Below, piece after piece: positions 7,142 to 15,196 of a stretch of DNA of 36,969 nucleotides (the first letter of the stretch is position 1; every line of letters begins with the position of its first letter). The notes under the pieces were generated by a model. That model searched no databases and was not told the origin of the DNA. It worked only from the letters and a program-made list of their open reading frames with translations. Source of the stretch: Paracoccaceae bacterium (GTDB lineage Bacteria > Pseudomonadota > Alphaproteobacteria > Rhodobacterales > Rhodobacteraceae); contig DOOI01000171.1 of the NCBI GenBank assembly GCA_003512825.1, forward strand, positions 1 to 36,969, written 5' to 3'. The position numbers and the translations under genes are program-made.

Positions 7142-8350
7142 ATGGCCCAACCTGCAAAACCCGCATCCGCCTACTCACCCCTCTATTTTCTCGCCTCGCT
7201 TGGCGCTGGCGGCCTCTCGGTCACCTTCTTTATGTATCTGATGTTCTGGGTGCCGCACAAAGGTCGCCCTGTGCCAATCTTCGAAGATATCACTGCCGCC
7301 TTCGGCTCTGGTCACCCCCTGCGCGACGTCGCCATCGCCATTGCCATCACCGGCATCGCGATCTTTGCCTTTCTCAACGTCAAATCGCTGATCTGGAACT
7401 TCGCCGCACTCTCGGCCTTCAAAAAGACCGACGGCTACCAAAAGCTGCGCGCATCCAATGCGGAATCCTCCCTCCTCGCAGCCCCGCTCGCGGCCGCGAT
7501 GACAGTCAACGCACTCTTCATCGTCGGCCTTGTCTTCGTTCCCAATCTCTGGAGCGTCGTCGAATACCTGTTTCCTCTGGCCCTTGCCGCCTTCGTGATG
7601 ATCGGCCTCTGGGGCCTGTCCTTGATGCGGGACTTTCTGGGCCGGGTGCTCGCGGAAAAATCCTTTGACCTCGACAGCAACAACTCATTCGCCCAACTCT
7701 TGCCCGGCTTTGCCCTCGCGATGGTCGCCGTTGGCCTTTCCGCCCCTGCTGCAATGAGCACCAATGCCATGACAGTTGGCACCGCCCTTGTGCTCTCCGG
7801 CTTCTTCGCCACCGTGGCCACGCTCTGGATCGGCGCCGCACAGGTTCTCGCGCTGCCTGCGATCCTCAAACATGGCACGGCACGCGAAGCCGCCCCAACC
7901 TTGATGGTGATTGTCCCAATCCTCACCGTCATGGGCATCATGGCCCTGCGCCAGTCGCATGGCCTGCACACCACCTTCGGCGCCCATTCCACGGCGGGCG
8001 AAACCATGATGTTCCTTGGCCGCACCCTCTCTGCACAGATCGCCGTTCTGCTTGCCGGTCTGCTCGTGCTGCGCCGTCAGGGCTATTTCAGCCAGTTCGT
8101 CTTCGGCACCAAAACCTCGCCCGGCTCCTACGCTCTGGTTTGCCCCGGCGTTGCAGTTTCTGTGATGATCCATTTCTTCATCAACAAGGGCCTCGTGGAC
8201 GCGGGCGTGATCGACAAATTCGACACCGCCTACTGGCTGCTGACCACCCCCGCCCTCTTGGCCCAATTCGCCATGGTCGCCCTCGTGCTGCGCCTCAACC
8301 GCCAACACTTCCGCGCTCCGGCCCAAATGTCCCTTCAACCTGCTGAATAA
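7142..8350 (+). CDS. TsoY-like (seleno)protein family membrane protein, ten predicted helices
   Basis: A 402-residue polytopic protein with ATG at 7142 behind GGAG (7131-7134). Ten hydrophobic segments lie near residues 13-38, 61-85, 109-131, 137-160, 183-203, 208-232, 248-268, 290-310, 328-350 and 362-388. This count and the overall look recall the TDT/SLAC1 group (TehA, Mae1, the sulfite pump Ssu1), but that link is inferred, not proven. From memory it matches the family named TsoY, in which some members carry selenocysteine. The protein has exactly one cysteine, Cys334, in SYALVCPGVAVSVMIHFF inside the ninth helix. Two SqrR/BigR-type operators control its promoter, so a role in sulfide, persulfide or sulfite stress is plausible. 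A strong terminator follows, so it is a single-gene unit. The transported substrate, if any, is unknown. Confidence 0.72.
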   Translation: MAQPAKPASAYSPLYFLASLGAGGLSVTFFMYLMFWVPHKGRPVPIFEDITAAFGSGHPLRDVAIAIAITGIAIFAFLNVKSLIWNFAALSAFKKTDGYQKLRASNAESSLLAAPLAAAMTVNALFIVGLVFVPNLWSVVEYLFPLALAAFVMIGLWGLSLMRDFLGRVLAEKSFDLDSNNSFAQLLPGFALAMVAVGLSAPAAMSTNAMTVGTALVLSGFFATVATLWIGAAQVLALPAILKHGTAREAAPTLMVIVPILTVMGIMALRQSHGLHTTFGAHSTAGETMMFLGRTLSAQIAVLLAGLLVLRRQGYFSQFVFGTKTSPGSYALVCPGVAVSVMIHFFINKGLVDAGVIDKFDTAYWLLTTPALLAQFAMVALVLRLNRQHFRAPAQMSLQPAE

Positions 8351-8375
8351 CCCTTCCTTTTTGGCAGATTGACGT

Positions 8376-8404
8376 GGGCGGCTCTTCGGGGCCGCCCGTT
8401 TTTT
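8376..8404 (+). terminator. intrinsic terminator of the TsoY-like gene
   Basis: GGGCGGC (8376-8382) pairs with GCCGCCC (8391-8397) around an 8-base loop containing TTCGGG. Six T residues follow at 8399-8404. It begins 25 bp after the stop codon. Confidence 0.82.
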
Positions 8405-8452
8405 GTGCAGTTCTCTTCCGCAGGGCTTGCCGCCACCGGGGGCGTGGTCATA

Positions 8453-8468
8453 TGATTTGACCAAATCA
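8453..8468. promoter_or_regulatory. palindrome before the GntR regulator, likely its own operator
   Basis: TGATTTG-AC-CAAATCA is a perfect 7-bp-arm inverted repeat ending 2 bp before the first ATG of the regulator gene. FadR-subfamily GntR proteins bind short palindromes of this size, and the position would block expression, so autoregulation is inferred. Confidence 0.5.
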
Positions 8469-8479
8469 GGATGGATCCA

Positions 8480-9247
8480 ATGCCCTTTCGCCTCGTCACC
8501 CCCGAGAAAATCTCCGTCGCCGTGACGAAACAAATCGAGCAATTGATCTTGCGCGGAATCTTGCGACCGGGCGAGCGCCTGCCATCCGAGCGCGAGCTCT
8601 CCGATCGCCTCGACGTCTCACGCCCCTCCCTGCGCGATGCCCTCTCCGACCTGCAAGAGCGCGGCCTGCTGGTGTCGCGTGCAGGTTCTGGCGTCTTTGT
8701 CGCCGAAGTCCTCGGCTCGGCCTTCGCGCCAGCTTTGGTCAAACTCTTCGCCGAACATGACGAAGCTGTCTTCGACTACCTCTCCTTTCGCCGCGATCTC
8801 GAAGGCCTCGCCGCCGAACGCGCCGCACGATTTGGCTCCGATACCGATCTCATGGTCATCCAAGCCATCTTCGAGAAAATGGAAACCGCCCACCAAAAAC
8901 GCGACCCCGCAGATGAAGCGCGCCATGACGCCGAGTTTCACCTCGCCATCATCGAAGCCAGCCATAACGTCATCATGCTGCATATGATGCGCTCTATGTA
9001 TGAACTCCTGCGCGAAGGCGTATTCTACAACCGCCAGATCATGTTCAAACAGCGCACCACCCGCGCCATGCTGCTCGACCAGCATCGGTCGATCAACTTG
9101 GCCCTGCAAGCACGCGACCCCGAAGCCGCGCGCCGCGCCGTGGAAACCCACCTCGATTATGTCGAGAACGCGCTCCAAGACCAACTTCGCGCAAACCGCA
9201 ACGAAGATATTGCCCGCCAACGCTTCGAACACGAAACGAGCCGCTGA
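8480..9247 (+). CDS. FadR-subfamily GntR transcriptional regulator (FCD domain)
   Basis: A 255-residue regulator. The winged helix-turn-helix covers residues about 8-70, with the family signature LRPGERLPSERELSDRLDVS followed by RPSLRDALSDLQERGLL. The all-helical FCD ligand-binding domain follows (about 90-235), with candidate metal or ligand residues in RHDAEFHLAI, DQHRSI and THLDYV. FCD regulators usually sense small carboxylic acids such as lactate, pyruvate or glycolate. The ATG at 8471 is also in frame; the ATG at 8480 has AGGA 8 bp upstream and gives the more usual N-terminus MPFRLVTPEKIS. No matching metabolic operon is beside it; the upstream gene has its own terminator and the downstream genes converge. 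The effector and the targets are unknown. Confidence 0.85.
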   Translation: MPFRLVTPEKISVAVTKQIEQLILRGILRPGERLPSERELSDRLDVSRPSLRDALSDLQERGLLVSRAGSGVFVAEVLGSAFAPALVKLFAEHDEAVFDYLSFRRDLEGLAAERAARFGSDTDLMVIQAIFEKMETAHQKRDPADEARHDAEFHLAIIEASHNVIMLHMMRSMYELLREGVFYNRQIMFKQRTTRAMLLDQHRSINLALQARDPEAARRAVETHLDYVENALQDQLRANRNEDIARQRFEHETSR

Positions 9248-9288
9248 AAACGCGCCCCGCGCTCAAACGGCTCAAACGGCTAGAACGC

Positions 9289-9315
9289 AAAAAGGCACGC
9301 GCCACGCGCATGCCT
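9289..9315 (-). terminator. terminator of the F0 ATP synthase operon
   Basis: Read on the minus strand, AGGCATGCGC pairs with GCGCGTGCCT (one G-T wobble) around a 3-base loop, then runs into Ts. On the plus strand this is the A tract at 9289-9293 followed by arms 9293-9302 and 9306-9315. It lies 28 bp after the atpF stop and also separates the convergent GntR gene. Confidence 0.72.
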
Positions 9316-9343
9316 CTCCACATTTTCTTGCTGTAACGCCCGC

Positions 9344-9907
9344 TTAGTGCAGCTTGGCGTCAACATCCGCAATTGCGTCATCGATCAGCTTGTTGCCGTC
9401 CGCCGCTGTCATCTGGGTCGCGATGACATCGCGCGCCGCAGCAACGGCCACACTCACAGCCGTATCGCGCACATGGCGCACAGCCGCCGCTTCCGCTGAC
9501 GTGATTTGCTCTTCGGCTGCAACCAGACGACGTGCAATCGACGTTTTCAGATCGACTTTTGCCTGCTCTGCGGCCGCTGCGGCTTCTGCCTTGGCTTGCG
9601 CCACAATCCGGTCTGCTTGCTCCTGCACTTCCTTTTGCTTGCGCTCATAAGAGGCCAGCAAGGATTGCGCTTCTTCACGCAGGGCACGGGCTTCTTCCAA
9701 CTCCGCCTTGATCCCGTCAGCGCGCTTATCAAGCATGCCGCCAAGTATCGAGGGAACTTTGAAATAGAACAGCACCGCAATGAACAGCAAGAAGCCCAGC
9801 GTCACCACGAAATCGGTGTTGTGCAACGAGAAGAACGGACCAGAAGCCGCCAGCGCAGGCGATGCCGCCAGTGCCGTAAGGGTCAGGGTGGTTCCAAAGA
9901 TACGCAT
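9344..9907 (-). CDS. atpF: F0F1 ATP synthase subunit b
   Basis: A 187-residue peripheral-stalk subunit. The N-terminus [20 protein letters not shown] looks like a signal sequence. A membrane anchor follows ([19 protein letters not shown], about residues 34-52), then a long charged Ala/Glu-rich coiled coil that reaches up to F1. Together with b' (next gene upstream) it forms the heterodimeric stator typical of photosynthetic and related alphaproteobacteria. It is the last gene of the operon, 4 bp after the atpX stop, and a terminator follows. Length and architecture fit b subunits of Rhodobacterales. Confidence 0.93.
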   Translation of the reverse strand: MRIFGTTLTLTALAASPALAASGPFFSLHNTDFVVTLGFLLFIAVLFYFKVPSILGGMLDKRADGIKAELEEARALREEAQSLLASYERKQKEVQEQADRIVAQAKAEAAAAAEQAKVDLKTSIARRLVAAEEQITSAEAAAVRHVRDTAVSVAVAAARDVIATQMTAADGNKLIDDAIADVDAKLH

Positions 9908-9911
9908 TGGT

Positions 9912-10466
9912 TTATCCCTTCATCCGAGCCGTGACAGCTGCCGCAATCGCTTTCGCATCGGCCTTGCCACCCATCGACGCCACAATGGCTTCGGCAGTGT
10001 CATTGGCCACAGCAGCGACGCTCTCAACAGCGCTGGCACGGATCGCGGCAATCGCCTTCTCCCCTTCAGCGGTCTTGGCAGCAATTTCCGTATCCGCCTT
10101 GGCAATGGCCACGTCGAGATCCGCTTGGATCGCAGCGCGCGCTTCGCCAGCAATACGGTTTGCTTCGGCGCGGGCATCAGCAAGGGCCTTATCGTAAGCT
10201 TTTTCAGCCTCGATTGCCTTCGCTTTCAGGTCCTCCGCCGCAGCGATGTCCTTCATGATCGTCCCCTGACGTTCGCTCAAAACCGCGCCAATACGTGGCA
10301 AGGCAATACGCGACAGGACGAAGTAAATCACGACAAGCGTGATCGAGAGCCAGAAAATCTGGTTGCCCCAGGTCGAGAAATCGAGCTGCGGCATGCCGGG
10401 AGCCGAGGCTGCGCCATGTGCGGCGTCAGCGGCGGTGCCAGCGGCGGCGTGCGTTTCGGTCGCCAT
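9912..10466 (-). CDS. atpX: F0F1 ATP synthase subunit b'
   Basis: A 184-residue second b-type stator subunit. An Ala-rich N-terminal tail of about 25 residues precedes [20 protein letters not shown], the hallmark start of alphaproteobacterial b' subunits. One transmembrane helix (about residues 36-55) is followed by the coiled coil with [20 protein letters not shown]. It pairs with AtpF in the peripheral stalk. The start is preceded by AGGAGG on the minus strand. A GGGCCC hairpin separates it from atpE, which may uncouple its expression from that of the abundant c subunit. Also named atpG or atpF' in some genomes. Confidence 0.93.
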   Translation of the reverse strand: MATETHAAAGTAADAAHGAASAPGMPQLDFSTWGNQIFWLSITLVVIYFVLSRIALPRIGAVLSERQGTIMKDIAAAEDLKAKAIEAEKAYDKALADARAEANRIAGEARAAIQADLDVAIAKADTEIAAKTAEGEKAIAAIRASAVESVAAVANDTAEAIVASMGGKADAKAIAAAVTARMKG

Positions 10467-10500
10467 AGCGTCCTCCTGGGAACTGTCCGATAACTACGGG

Positions 10501-10519
10501 GGGCCCCATCAGAGGGCCC
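10501..10519 (-). other. intercistronic hairpin between atpE and atpX
   Basis: GGGCCC at 10501-10506 and 10514-10519 form a 6-bp GC stem with a 7-base loop in the 83-bp gap. There is no T tract, so it is more likely an mRNA processing, stability or attenuation element than a full terminator. Confidence 0.45.
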
Positions 10520-10549
10520 ACCCGCGCGTAAGGATCGTATTCCGCTGGA

Positions 10550-10774
10550 TCAGACGGCGAACATCAGCAGCAGCGCGACGAGGAACGAGAAGATCCCGAG
10601 CGCTTCTGCGAAGGCGATGCCGATGAAGAGCGTAGCGGTCTGCGAAGCCGCCGCCGAAGGGTTACGCAGAGCGCCGGCAAGGAAGTTGCCTGCAACGTTG
10701 CCCACGCCGATAGCAGCAGCGCCGGAACCGATAGCTGCGAGACCTGCGCCGATATGTGCGAGTTGACCTTCCAT
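10550..10774 (-). CDS. atpE: F0F1 ATP synthase subunit c
   Basis: A 74-residue hairpin of two transmembrane helices that forms the proton-driven rotor ring. Helix 1 is Gly/Ala-rich ([14 protein letters not shown]), the polar loop is ALRNPSA, and helix 2 carries the essential proton-binding Glu57 in [12 protein letters not shown] strong TAAGGAG precedes the ATG by 8 bp. Hairpins lie on both sides, at 10501-10519 and 10828-10845, which fits the need to make many more c subunits than the other F0 subunits from one transcript. Confidence 0.97.
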   Translation of the reverse strand: MEGQLAHIGAGLAAIGSGAAAIGVGNVAGNFLAGALRNPSAAASQTATLFIGIAFAEALGIFSFLVALLLMFAV

Positions 10775-10827
10775 GGGTGTATCTCCTTACGATTGGAAGT
10801 TAGAATTCTTAGCTTAGCTTGACGGTA

Positions 10828-10845
10828 GGGCGGGCTTTCCCGCCC
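10828..10845 (-). other. intercistronic hairpin between atpB and atpE
   Basis: On the minus strand GGGCGGG-AAAG-CCCGCCC makes a 7-bp GC stem with a 4-base loop, 6 bp after the atpB stop. No T tract follows. It probably protects or marks the 5' end of the atpE message; this is inferred from structure and position. Confidence 0.5.
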
Positions 10846-10851
10846 CTGCCT

Positions 10852-11610
10852 TTAATGACCCGGATGCAGCGCGTCCTTGAGGTAAACGCAGGTCAGGATC
10901 GTAAACACATAGGCCTGAATGAAGGCCACCAGAACTTCGAGACCATACATCGCCGTAATCGCAACCACCGAAACCGGCGAGATCGTGGCAATCGCGGCAA
11001 ATCCCGCAAACACCTTGATCACCGCATGGCCAGCCATCACGTTGCCAGCAAGACGGATCGAGTGGCTGACAGGGCGCACGAAGTAGGAAATCAATTCGAT
11101 GATCGCAAGGATCGGACGCAGCGCCAGCGGGGCCGAAGCCACCCAGAACAGGCCAAGGAAATGCGTGCCATGCTTGGCGACCCCGTAGATCGTCACAGTC
11201 AGGAATACCAGCAGCGCCAGCACCACCGTCACCGCGAAATGCGACGTCGTGGTAAAGGACATGGGCAACAGACCGAGGAAGTTCGCGAACACGATGAACA
11301 TGAACAGCGTCATCACATAGGGGAAGAACTTGACGCCGTCTTTGCCAGCCACGTCCTCAACCATCTTGTAGACGAAACCATAGGCCAATTCGGCGATTGA
11401 CTGGATCCGCGAAGGGATCGTCGCGCGACGCGATGTGCCCAACACCATCAAACCAATGATCGCCAGAACAGCCAGCGCCATCCACAGCGTCGCATTGGTG
11501 ACCGTGTACCACTCAATAGTATCCCCGCCGAACAACGGCTTGATCTTGAACTGGTCCATCGGGTGGAAAACCAGACCACCGCCTTCGCCGCCTTGCGCTT
11601 CAGTCGCCAT
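10852..11610 (-). CDS. atpB: F0F1 ATP synthase subunit a
   Basis: A 252-residue membrane protein that forms the proton half-channels next to the c ring. The essential arginine is Arg186 in [14 protein letters not shown]. Other landmarks are FANFLGLLP (about residues 108-116) and the C-terminal helix with [16 protein letters not shown]. The ATG at 11610 has AGAGG 5 bp upstream; a longer GTG start at 11634 is in frame but overlaps more of atpI. It overlaps the end of atpI by 11 bp, which indicates coupled translation. Confidence 0.96.
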   Translation of the reverse strand: MATEAQGGEGGGLVFHPMDQFKIKPLFGGDTIEWYTVTNATLWMALAVLAIIGLMVLGTSRRATIPSRIQSIAELAYGFVYKMVEDVAGKDGVKFFPYVMTLFMFIVFANFLGLLPMSFTTTSHFAVTVVLALLVFLTVTIYGVAKHGTHFLGLFWVASAPLALRPILAIIELISYFVRPVSHSIRLAGNVMAGHAVIKVFAGFAAIATISPVSVVAITAMYGLEVLVAFIQAYVFTILTCVYLKDALHPGH

Positions 11611-11944
11611 CTTGACCTCTTTGCTCTTTCCCACTTTCGCGGGACACCGTCTTTTGCTCTTCTATCTCGCGCGCGGTCCGCATCATCGTCTGCACACCCG
11701 CCGTGAGGCCGAATAACGTAAACAACACCATCAACCAAGGCAGCGTGCCAAACAGCACATCCAGCCCGTATCCAATGCCGAAACCGATCCCAAGACCGGC
11801 CACCAACTCTACCACCATCCGCCATGCGATATTCGCTTGCGAATAATGTTCATCCGCCCGAGGTTTCGGCGCCTGCGAAGCTTTCACAGCGGCAATCCGG
11901 GCCTCAAGGGCGTCGAGTTGCTGCTTTTTTTCCGGCTCCGTCAT
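11600..11944 (-). CDS. atpI: ATP synthase assembly protein AtpI
   Basis: A 114-residue small membrane protein at the head of the F0 operon. A charged N-terminal helix ([20 protein letters not shown]) precedes two transmembrane helices, [20 protein letters not shown] and [18 protein letters not shown], the pattern of AtpI. The family helps assemble the c ring and may carry Mg2+. The ATG at 11944 has GAGGT 8 bp upstream and starts MTEPEKK; a start 30 bp earlier is less likely. A plausible promoter lies at 11975-12003. Confidence 0.9.
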   Translation of the reverse strand: MTEPEKKQQLDALEARIAAVKASQAPKPRADEHYSQANIAWRMVVELVAGLGIGFGIGYGLDVLFGTLPWLMVLFTLFGLTAGVQTMMRTAREIEEQKTVSRESGKEQRGQDGD

Positions 11945-11974
11945 GGACCCACACCTCGGGTTAGGGTTGGCCAC

Positions 11975-12003
11975 GTGCTAAGAGGCGCGGGCCTCAGAGT
12001 CAA
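11975..12003 (-). promoter_or_regulatory. predicted promoter of the F0 operon
   Basis: On the minus strand TTGACT (12003-11998) and TAGCAC (11980-11975) are separated by 17 bp. Transcription would begin near 11968, leaving a leader of about 24 bases before atpI. The -35 is a close match; the -10 is weak. The spacer holds a small GAGGC/GCCTC inverted repeat. Confidence 0.45.
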
Positions 12004-12042
12004 GCGGCCATGTCCCCCTGCGACACCTGTGGCAACAAATTG

Positions 12043-12060
12043 AAAATAATAGATTATTTT
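12043..12060. promoter_or_regulatory. AT-rich 18-bp palindrome between atpI and the hydrolase-arsR pair
   Basis: AAAATAAT-AG-ATTATTTT has perfect 8-bp arms, all A/T, in GC-rich surroundings. It sits about 40 bp upstream of the atpI -35 and about 150 bp upstream of the hydrolase start. ArsR-family repressors bind AT-rich palindromes, so it could be the operator of the ArsR protein encoded at 13285; an UP-element-like role for the atp promoter is the alternative. The rest of the 11945-12211 gap shows no further gene. Confidence 0.42.
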
Positions 12061-12211
12061 AGCGCGTCGCGCGGGCCCGCGCCTCTCTGCGCCTGCCATT
12101 CCTCGCGCATAGCCCGCCCTGCGACAGAATTTCAATGTTCAACTTTCCGGTTGAGTTTTCCCGGGCCACCCTTCACAGCTTGGAAAACAAGCCTTTCACA
12201 CGAGCACTGCT

Positions 12212-13288
12212 TTGCCCCATCCGTTCCGCCGCGCCTTTCAGCATCTTGCCGCCCGCTTTGCATCTGCGGGACTGCGCTCTGCTATGGGGGCGGCCCTTGT
12301 TGCGACCGCCATGACCTATGCCACGCCCAGTGCCGCAGAAACTCAGGCGGCCTCCTCGGCTCCCATAGAAACGACCGAAACACCCGCGCCGCTCTTCACC
12401 GCACAGGACTTGCTGCTGTCCGGCCCCGCAGGCCCCATCGGCGCGACTTTGCTCCTGCCCAGCGCCACCCGCGCCGCACTCTTGTTGCTGCCCGGCTCAG
12501 GGCCGATCGACCGCAATGGCAACGCGCCCGGCGCCACTGCGCCCAATCACTACGCGCTTCTGGCCGAAGCCCTCGCCACCCAAGGCGTTGCCACGCTCCG
12601 CGCCGACAAACGCGGCATTGGCCAAAGCGGCGGCGACGCCAATGCCGTCACCCTTGATGCCTATGGCGCCGACGCGGCTGTGCTGGCAGGCGAATTGCGC
12701 GACCGCTCCGCCTTGCCCTGTATCTGGCTCGCAGGCCATAGCGAAGGGGCCCTCGTCGCACTCCGCGCCGCCTCCGATCTCGGCGCCGTCTGCGGCGTCA
12801 TCTTGCTGGCTGGCCCCGGTCGCCGTCCCGGCGAGGTTCTGCGCTCTCAGATTAGCGCCAACCCCGCAAATGCGGCTCTAATCCCCGACGCCAACCTCAT
12901 GATCGACCGCCTCAGCCTAGGGCAAACCGTCCCCCTCAAGGAAATTCCCGAGGCCCTGCGCGGCCTCTTTCCACCAGCGGTGCAGGACTACCTGATCAAC
13001 CTCTTCTCCCAAGACCCCATCGCCTTGGCCGCGCAAGTCGATCTCCCCGCGCTCGTCATCCAAGGCGAAGCCGATATCCAACTCTCCGCCCGCGATGCCG
13101 AAGCCCTGACGACGGCCCTCCCCCAAGGGGTGATGGCGTTGTTTCCCACCATGACCCATGTCCTCAAAGATGCCGCCGACGACAGCCGCGCCGCTGGATT
13201 GGACACCTATACCAATCCCGATCTGCCCCTCGCGGCTGGCCTCGCCGACTTTATGGCCGCCTTTATCGTCACAGGCGGTGAACCATGA
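12212..13288 (+). CDS. secreted alpha/beta hydrolase
   Basis: A 358-residue protein if it starts at TTG 12212. That start gives an Arg-rich n-region, a hydrophobic core and ATPSAA, a good Sec signal peptide. An ATG at 12284 would give only MGAALVATAMTY without the positive charge. The catalytic fold shows LLLLPGSGPIDRNGN (oxyanion-loop HG-like region), LRADKRGIGQSGGD and the nucleophile elbow GHSEGALVA with Ser177. The later GEAD and MTHVLK supply likely Asp and His of the triad. It resembles periplasmic esterases of the type often annotated as alpha/beta hydrolase or dienelactone-like. It overlaps the arsR start (ATGA), so the regulator may control it. The substrate is unknown. Confidence 0.78.
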   Translation: MPHPFRRAFQHLAARFASAGLRSAMGAALVATAMTYATPSAAETQAASSAPIETTETPAPLFTAQDLLLSGPAGPIGATLLLPSATRAALLLLPGSGPIDRNGNAPGATAPNHYALLAEALATQGVATLRADKRGIGQSGGDANAVTLDAYGADAAVLAGELRDRSALPCIWLAGHSEGALVALRAASDLGAVCGVILLAGPGRRPGEVLRSQISANPANAALIPDANLMIDRLSLGQTVPLKEIPEALRGLFPPAVQDYLINLFSQDPIALAAQVDLPALVIQGEADIQLSARDAEALTTALPQGVMALFPTMTHVLKDAADDSRAAGLDTYTNPDLPLAAGLADFMAAFIVTGGEP

Positions 13289-13608
13289 CCGACCGCCTCG
13301 ACGCCACCTTTTCCGCCCTGTCAGACCCGACCCGCCGGGCCATCCTTGTCATGCTGCTCGAAGATGACATGGCCGTCACGGATGTGGCCCACCCCTTCGC
13401 AATGAGCCTCGCCGCGATCTCGAAACACTTGGGCATTCTGGCCGATGCTGGCCTGATCAGCCAAGAGAAACGTGGCCGGGTCAAATGGTGCAAACTCGAA
13501 CCAGACGCACTCCGCGATGCCGCTGTCTGGATGAAGGGCTTTGGCCAGATGGAGTCCATAGACCTCGACGCATTCGAACGCTTCCTCGCAGCAGAACTCG
13601 ACGAATAG
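13285..13608 (+). CDS. ArsR-family winged-helix transcriptional regulator
   Basis: A 107-residue regulator with the typical start FSALSDPTRRAILVMLLEDD, the recognition region AMSLAAISKHLGILADAGLI and the wing EKRGRVKWCKLEP. It lacks the ELCVCDL-type metal motif, and its one cysteine, in the wing, does not form a persulfide-sensing Cys pair, so it does not look like SqrR/BigR itself. It resembles the SdpR-like branch. The start overlaps the hydrolase stop by 4 bp. The pair is likely one operon, and the AT-rich palindrome at 12043-12060 is a candidate site. Ligand unknown. Confidence 0.87.
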   Translation: MTDRLDATFSALSDPTRRAILVMLLEDDMAVTDVAHPFAMSLAAISKHLGILADAGLISQEKRGRVKWCKLEPDALRDAAVWMKGFGQMESIDLDAFERFLAAELDE

Positions 13609-13726
13609 CCCGCCCCCTCCGACCGCTCCCATTTCCCTCTGTCTCGTGCCGCTTCGCGCTCTGCGTGCAATCCTTGCACCAAACCGCAGTCCTGCCCTAA
13701 GCTTTCCCAAACAAGGGAACGTCTCA

Positions 13727-15178
13727 ATGCGTCGCACCTGGCTCCTCGCCGCTCTCTTTCTTTGCCTGAGCCTCCCCCTCTGGATCTGGCCCAACCACAG
13801 CCACGCCCAAAACAACCAGACATTCCTCTTTCGCCCCTTCGAAGCCCGCCTCTTCGATCCCGAAGAACTCCGCTTGCTCCAATGGGCACTTTCCTTGGAG
13901 GGCGACTATATCGGATTGATCGATGGCGCTTGGGGCGCGCGCAGCCAAACCGCCCTCGCTGCATTCTCGTCTCGCCGATACTCCGACAGCCCCCGCATCG
14001 CCCATGTTCCCGCTCTCGCAATGCGCCTGATCGACCAGATCTCCGACGAAGGCTGGGGCTTTTCCGCGTTCCCGGGCTATGGCGGGTCCATCCTCTTTCC
14101 CGACAAAGCCACCGTGGAAACGCCCCAAAGCGGCTCCTTCCGCAACTGGGCACATACCACCAGCTCCCTGAACTACAGCTTTGCCCTCACCAATGCGGAC
14201 AAGATGGTGGGTTTTCACAGCTACGTCAGCTCCCAATCCCCCTTGGCAGAACCGCTCTACACGGTGCGCCGCAAAGATCGCATCGTCACCTCCGCCGTGC
14301 TGCGCTCCGGCATGCGGATCTACGTCCGATCCGACCTGATCAACGGCTTTTGGCGCACAGTGCTGCTCTCGGCGAAGGCTCAAGACAAAAACTGGCTCTC
14401 CGCTGTCGCCGCCAGTATCGCTCCCACCCCACCACGTCCGATCACCCTGCCCGAAAACGGCATGCTTTACCGCGCCCTCGACGCGCTACTCGCCGAAATC
14501 GACGACGCGCCCCCCGCCACGGCTCAGCAAACGCCTCCGCCCGAAAAACGCAGCGCGCCCGACCAACTCACATCCTCCGGAACCGGGTTTCTGGTCACTG
14601 CGGCGGGCGTGGGCCTGACCAATGATCACGTCGTCGCACAATGCAGCTCTCTGCGCGTCAATGGCGCCGCCGCAACCGTGATTGACCAATCGCAAACCTT
14701 TGATCTGGCCATCATCCAACTCGCCAACACGAGAGGCTTGGAGCCTGCGGTCTTCTCCGCCACCCCGCTGGAACTCAACGCCGATGTCACCGCAGCGGGC
14801 TTTCCCTTCTCGGGCATCCTCGAAGGTCTCAATGTCACACGCGGCGCCGTTTCCTCGCTCAAGGGCCTCGCTGGCGACGATATCCGCTTGCAAATCTCCG
14901 CCCCCGTCCAGCCCGGCAACTCCGGCGGCCCCCTGCTGGATGCCTCTGGCCATATCGCTGGCGTGGTCGCCGCCAAACTCTCCCGCAGCGCCACCGAAAG
15001 CCGCACCGGGGCTGTGCCGGAAAACATCAACTTCGCCATTGCAGGCGAAATCGCCAAACTGTTTCTCACACGAAACGGCATCGCTTTCAGCAGCGCAGGC
15101 CCAAGCACCCCCCTCTCCGGAGCCGAGATTGGGCGCAAAGCGCAATCCATTACATTCTTGATCGAATGCCTCGGCTGA
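13727..15178 (+). CDS. exported trypsin-like serine protease with N-terminal peptidoglycan-binding-like domain
   Basis: A 483-residue protein from ATG 13727, behind AAGGGA (13713-13718). A signal peptide (MRRTWLLAALFLCLSLPLWI, cleaved near HSHA) is followed by a PG_binding_1-like segment (about 44-82, LRLLQWALSLEGDYIGLIDG then GARSQTALAAF). A middle domain of unknown type spans about 110-230, and a Pro-rich linker about 260-280. The C-terminal S1C-like protease domain has His301 (TNDHVV), Asp326 (FDLAIIQL) and Ser399 (PGNSGGPLLD). No PDZ domain follows, unlike DegP. It probably acts in the periplasm on envelope proteins. It converges with the LysR gene, with 18 bp between. A promoter may lie at TTGCAC 13674-13679, but the -10 is poor. 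Confidence 0.86.
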   Translation: MRRTWLLAALFLCLSLPLWIWPNHSHAQNNQTFLFRPFEARLFDPEELRLLQWALSLEGDYIGLIDGAWGARSQTALAAFSSRRYSDSPRIAHVPALAMRLIDQISDEGWGFSAFPGYGGSILFPDKATVETPQSGSFRNWAHTTSSLNYSFALTNADKMVGFHSYVSSQSPLAEPLYTVRRKDRIVTSAVLRSGMRIYVRSDLINGFWRTVLLSAKAQDKNWLSAVAASIAPTPPRPITLPENGMLYRALDALLAEIDDAPPATAQQTPPPEKRSAPDQLTSSGTGFLVTAAGVGLTNDHVVAQCSSLRVNGAAATVIDQSQTFDLAIIQLANTRGLEPAVFSATPLELNADVTAAGFPFSGILEGLNVTRGAVSSLKGLAGDDIRLQISAPVQPGNSGGPLLDASGHIAGVVAAKLSRSATESRTGAVPENINFAIAGEIAKLFLTRNGIAFSSAGPSTPLSGAEIGRKAQSITFLIECLG

Positions 15179-15196
15179 TCTGTCCGGGCCGAGAGC

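Noticed and set aside
9269..9288. Tandem CTCAAACGG repeat near the atp terminator as a possible CRISPR-like or mobile-element trace
   Set aside because: Only two adjacent 9-bp copies, no spacers and no neighbouring associated genes.
13285..13608. The ArsR protein as the regulator that binds the ATTC-N8-GAAT sites at 7.1 kb
   Set aside because: It lacks the pair of persulfide-forming cysteines that SqrR/BigR have (only one Cys, in the wing), and it is coupled to an unrelated hydrolase gene 6 kb away.
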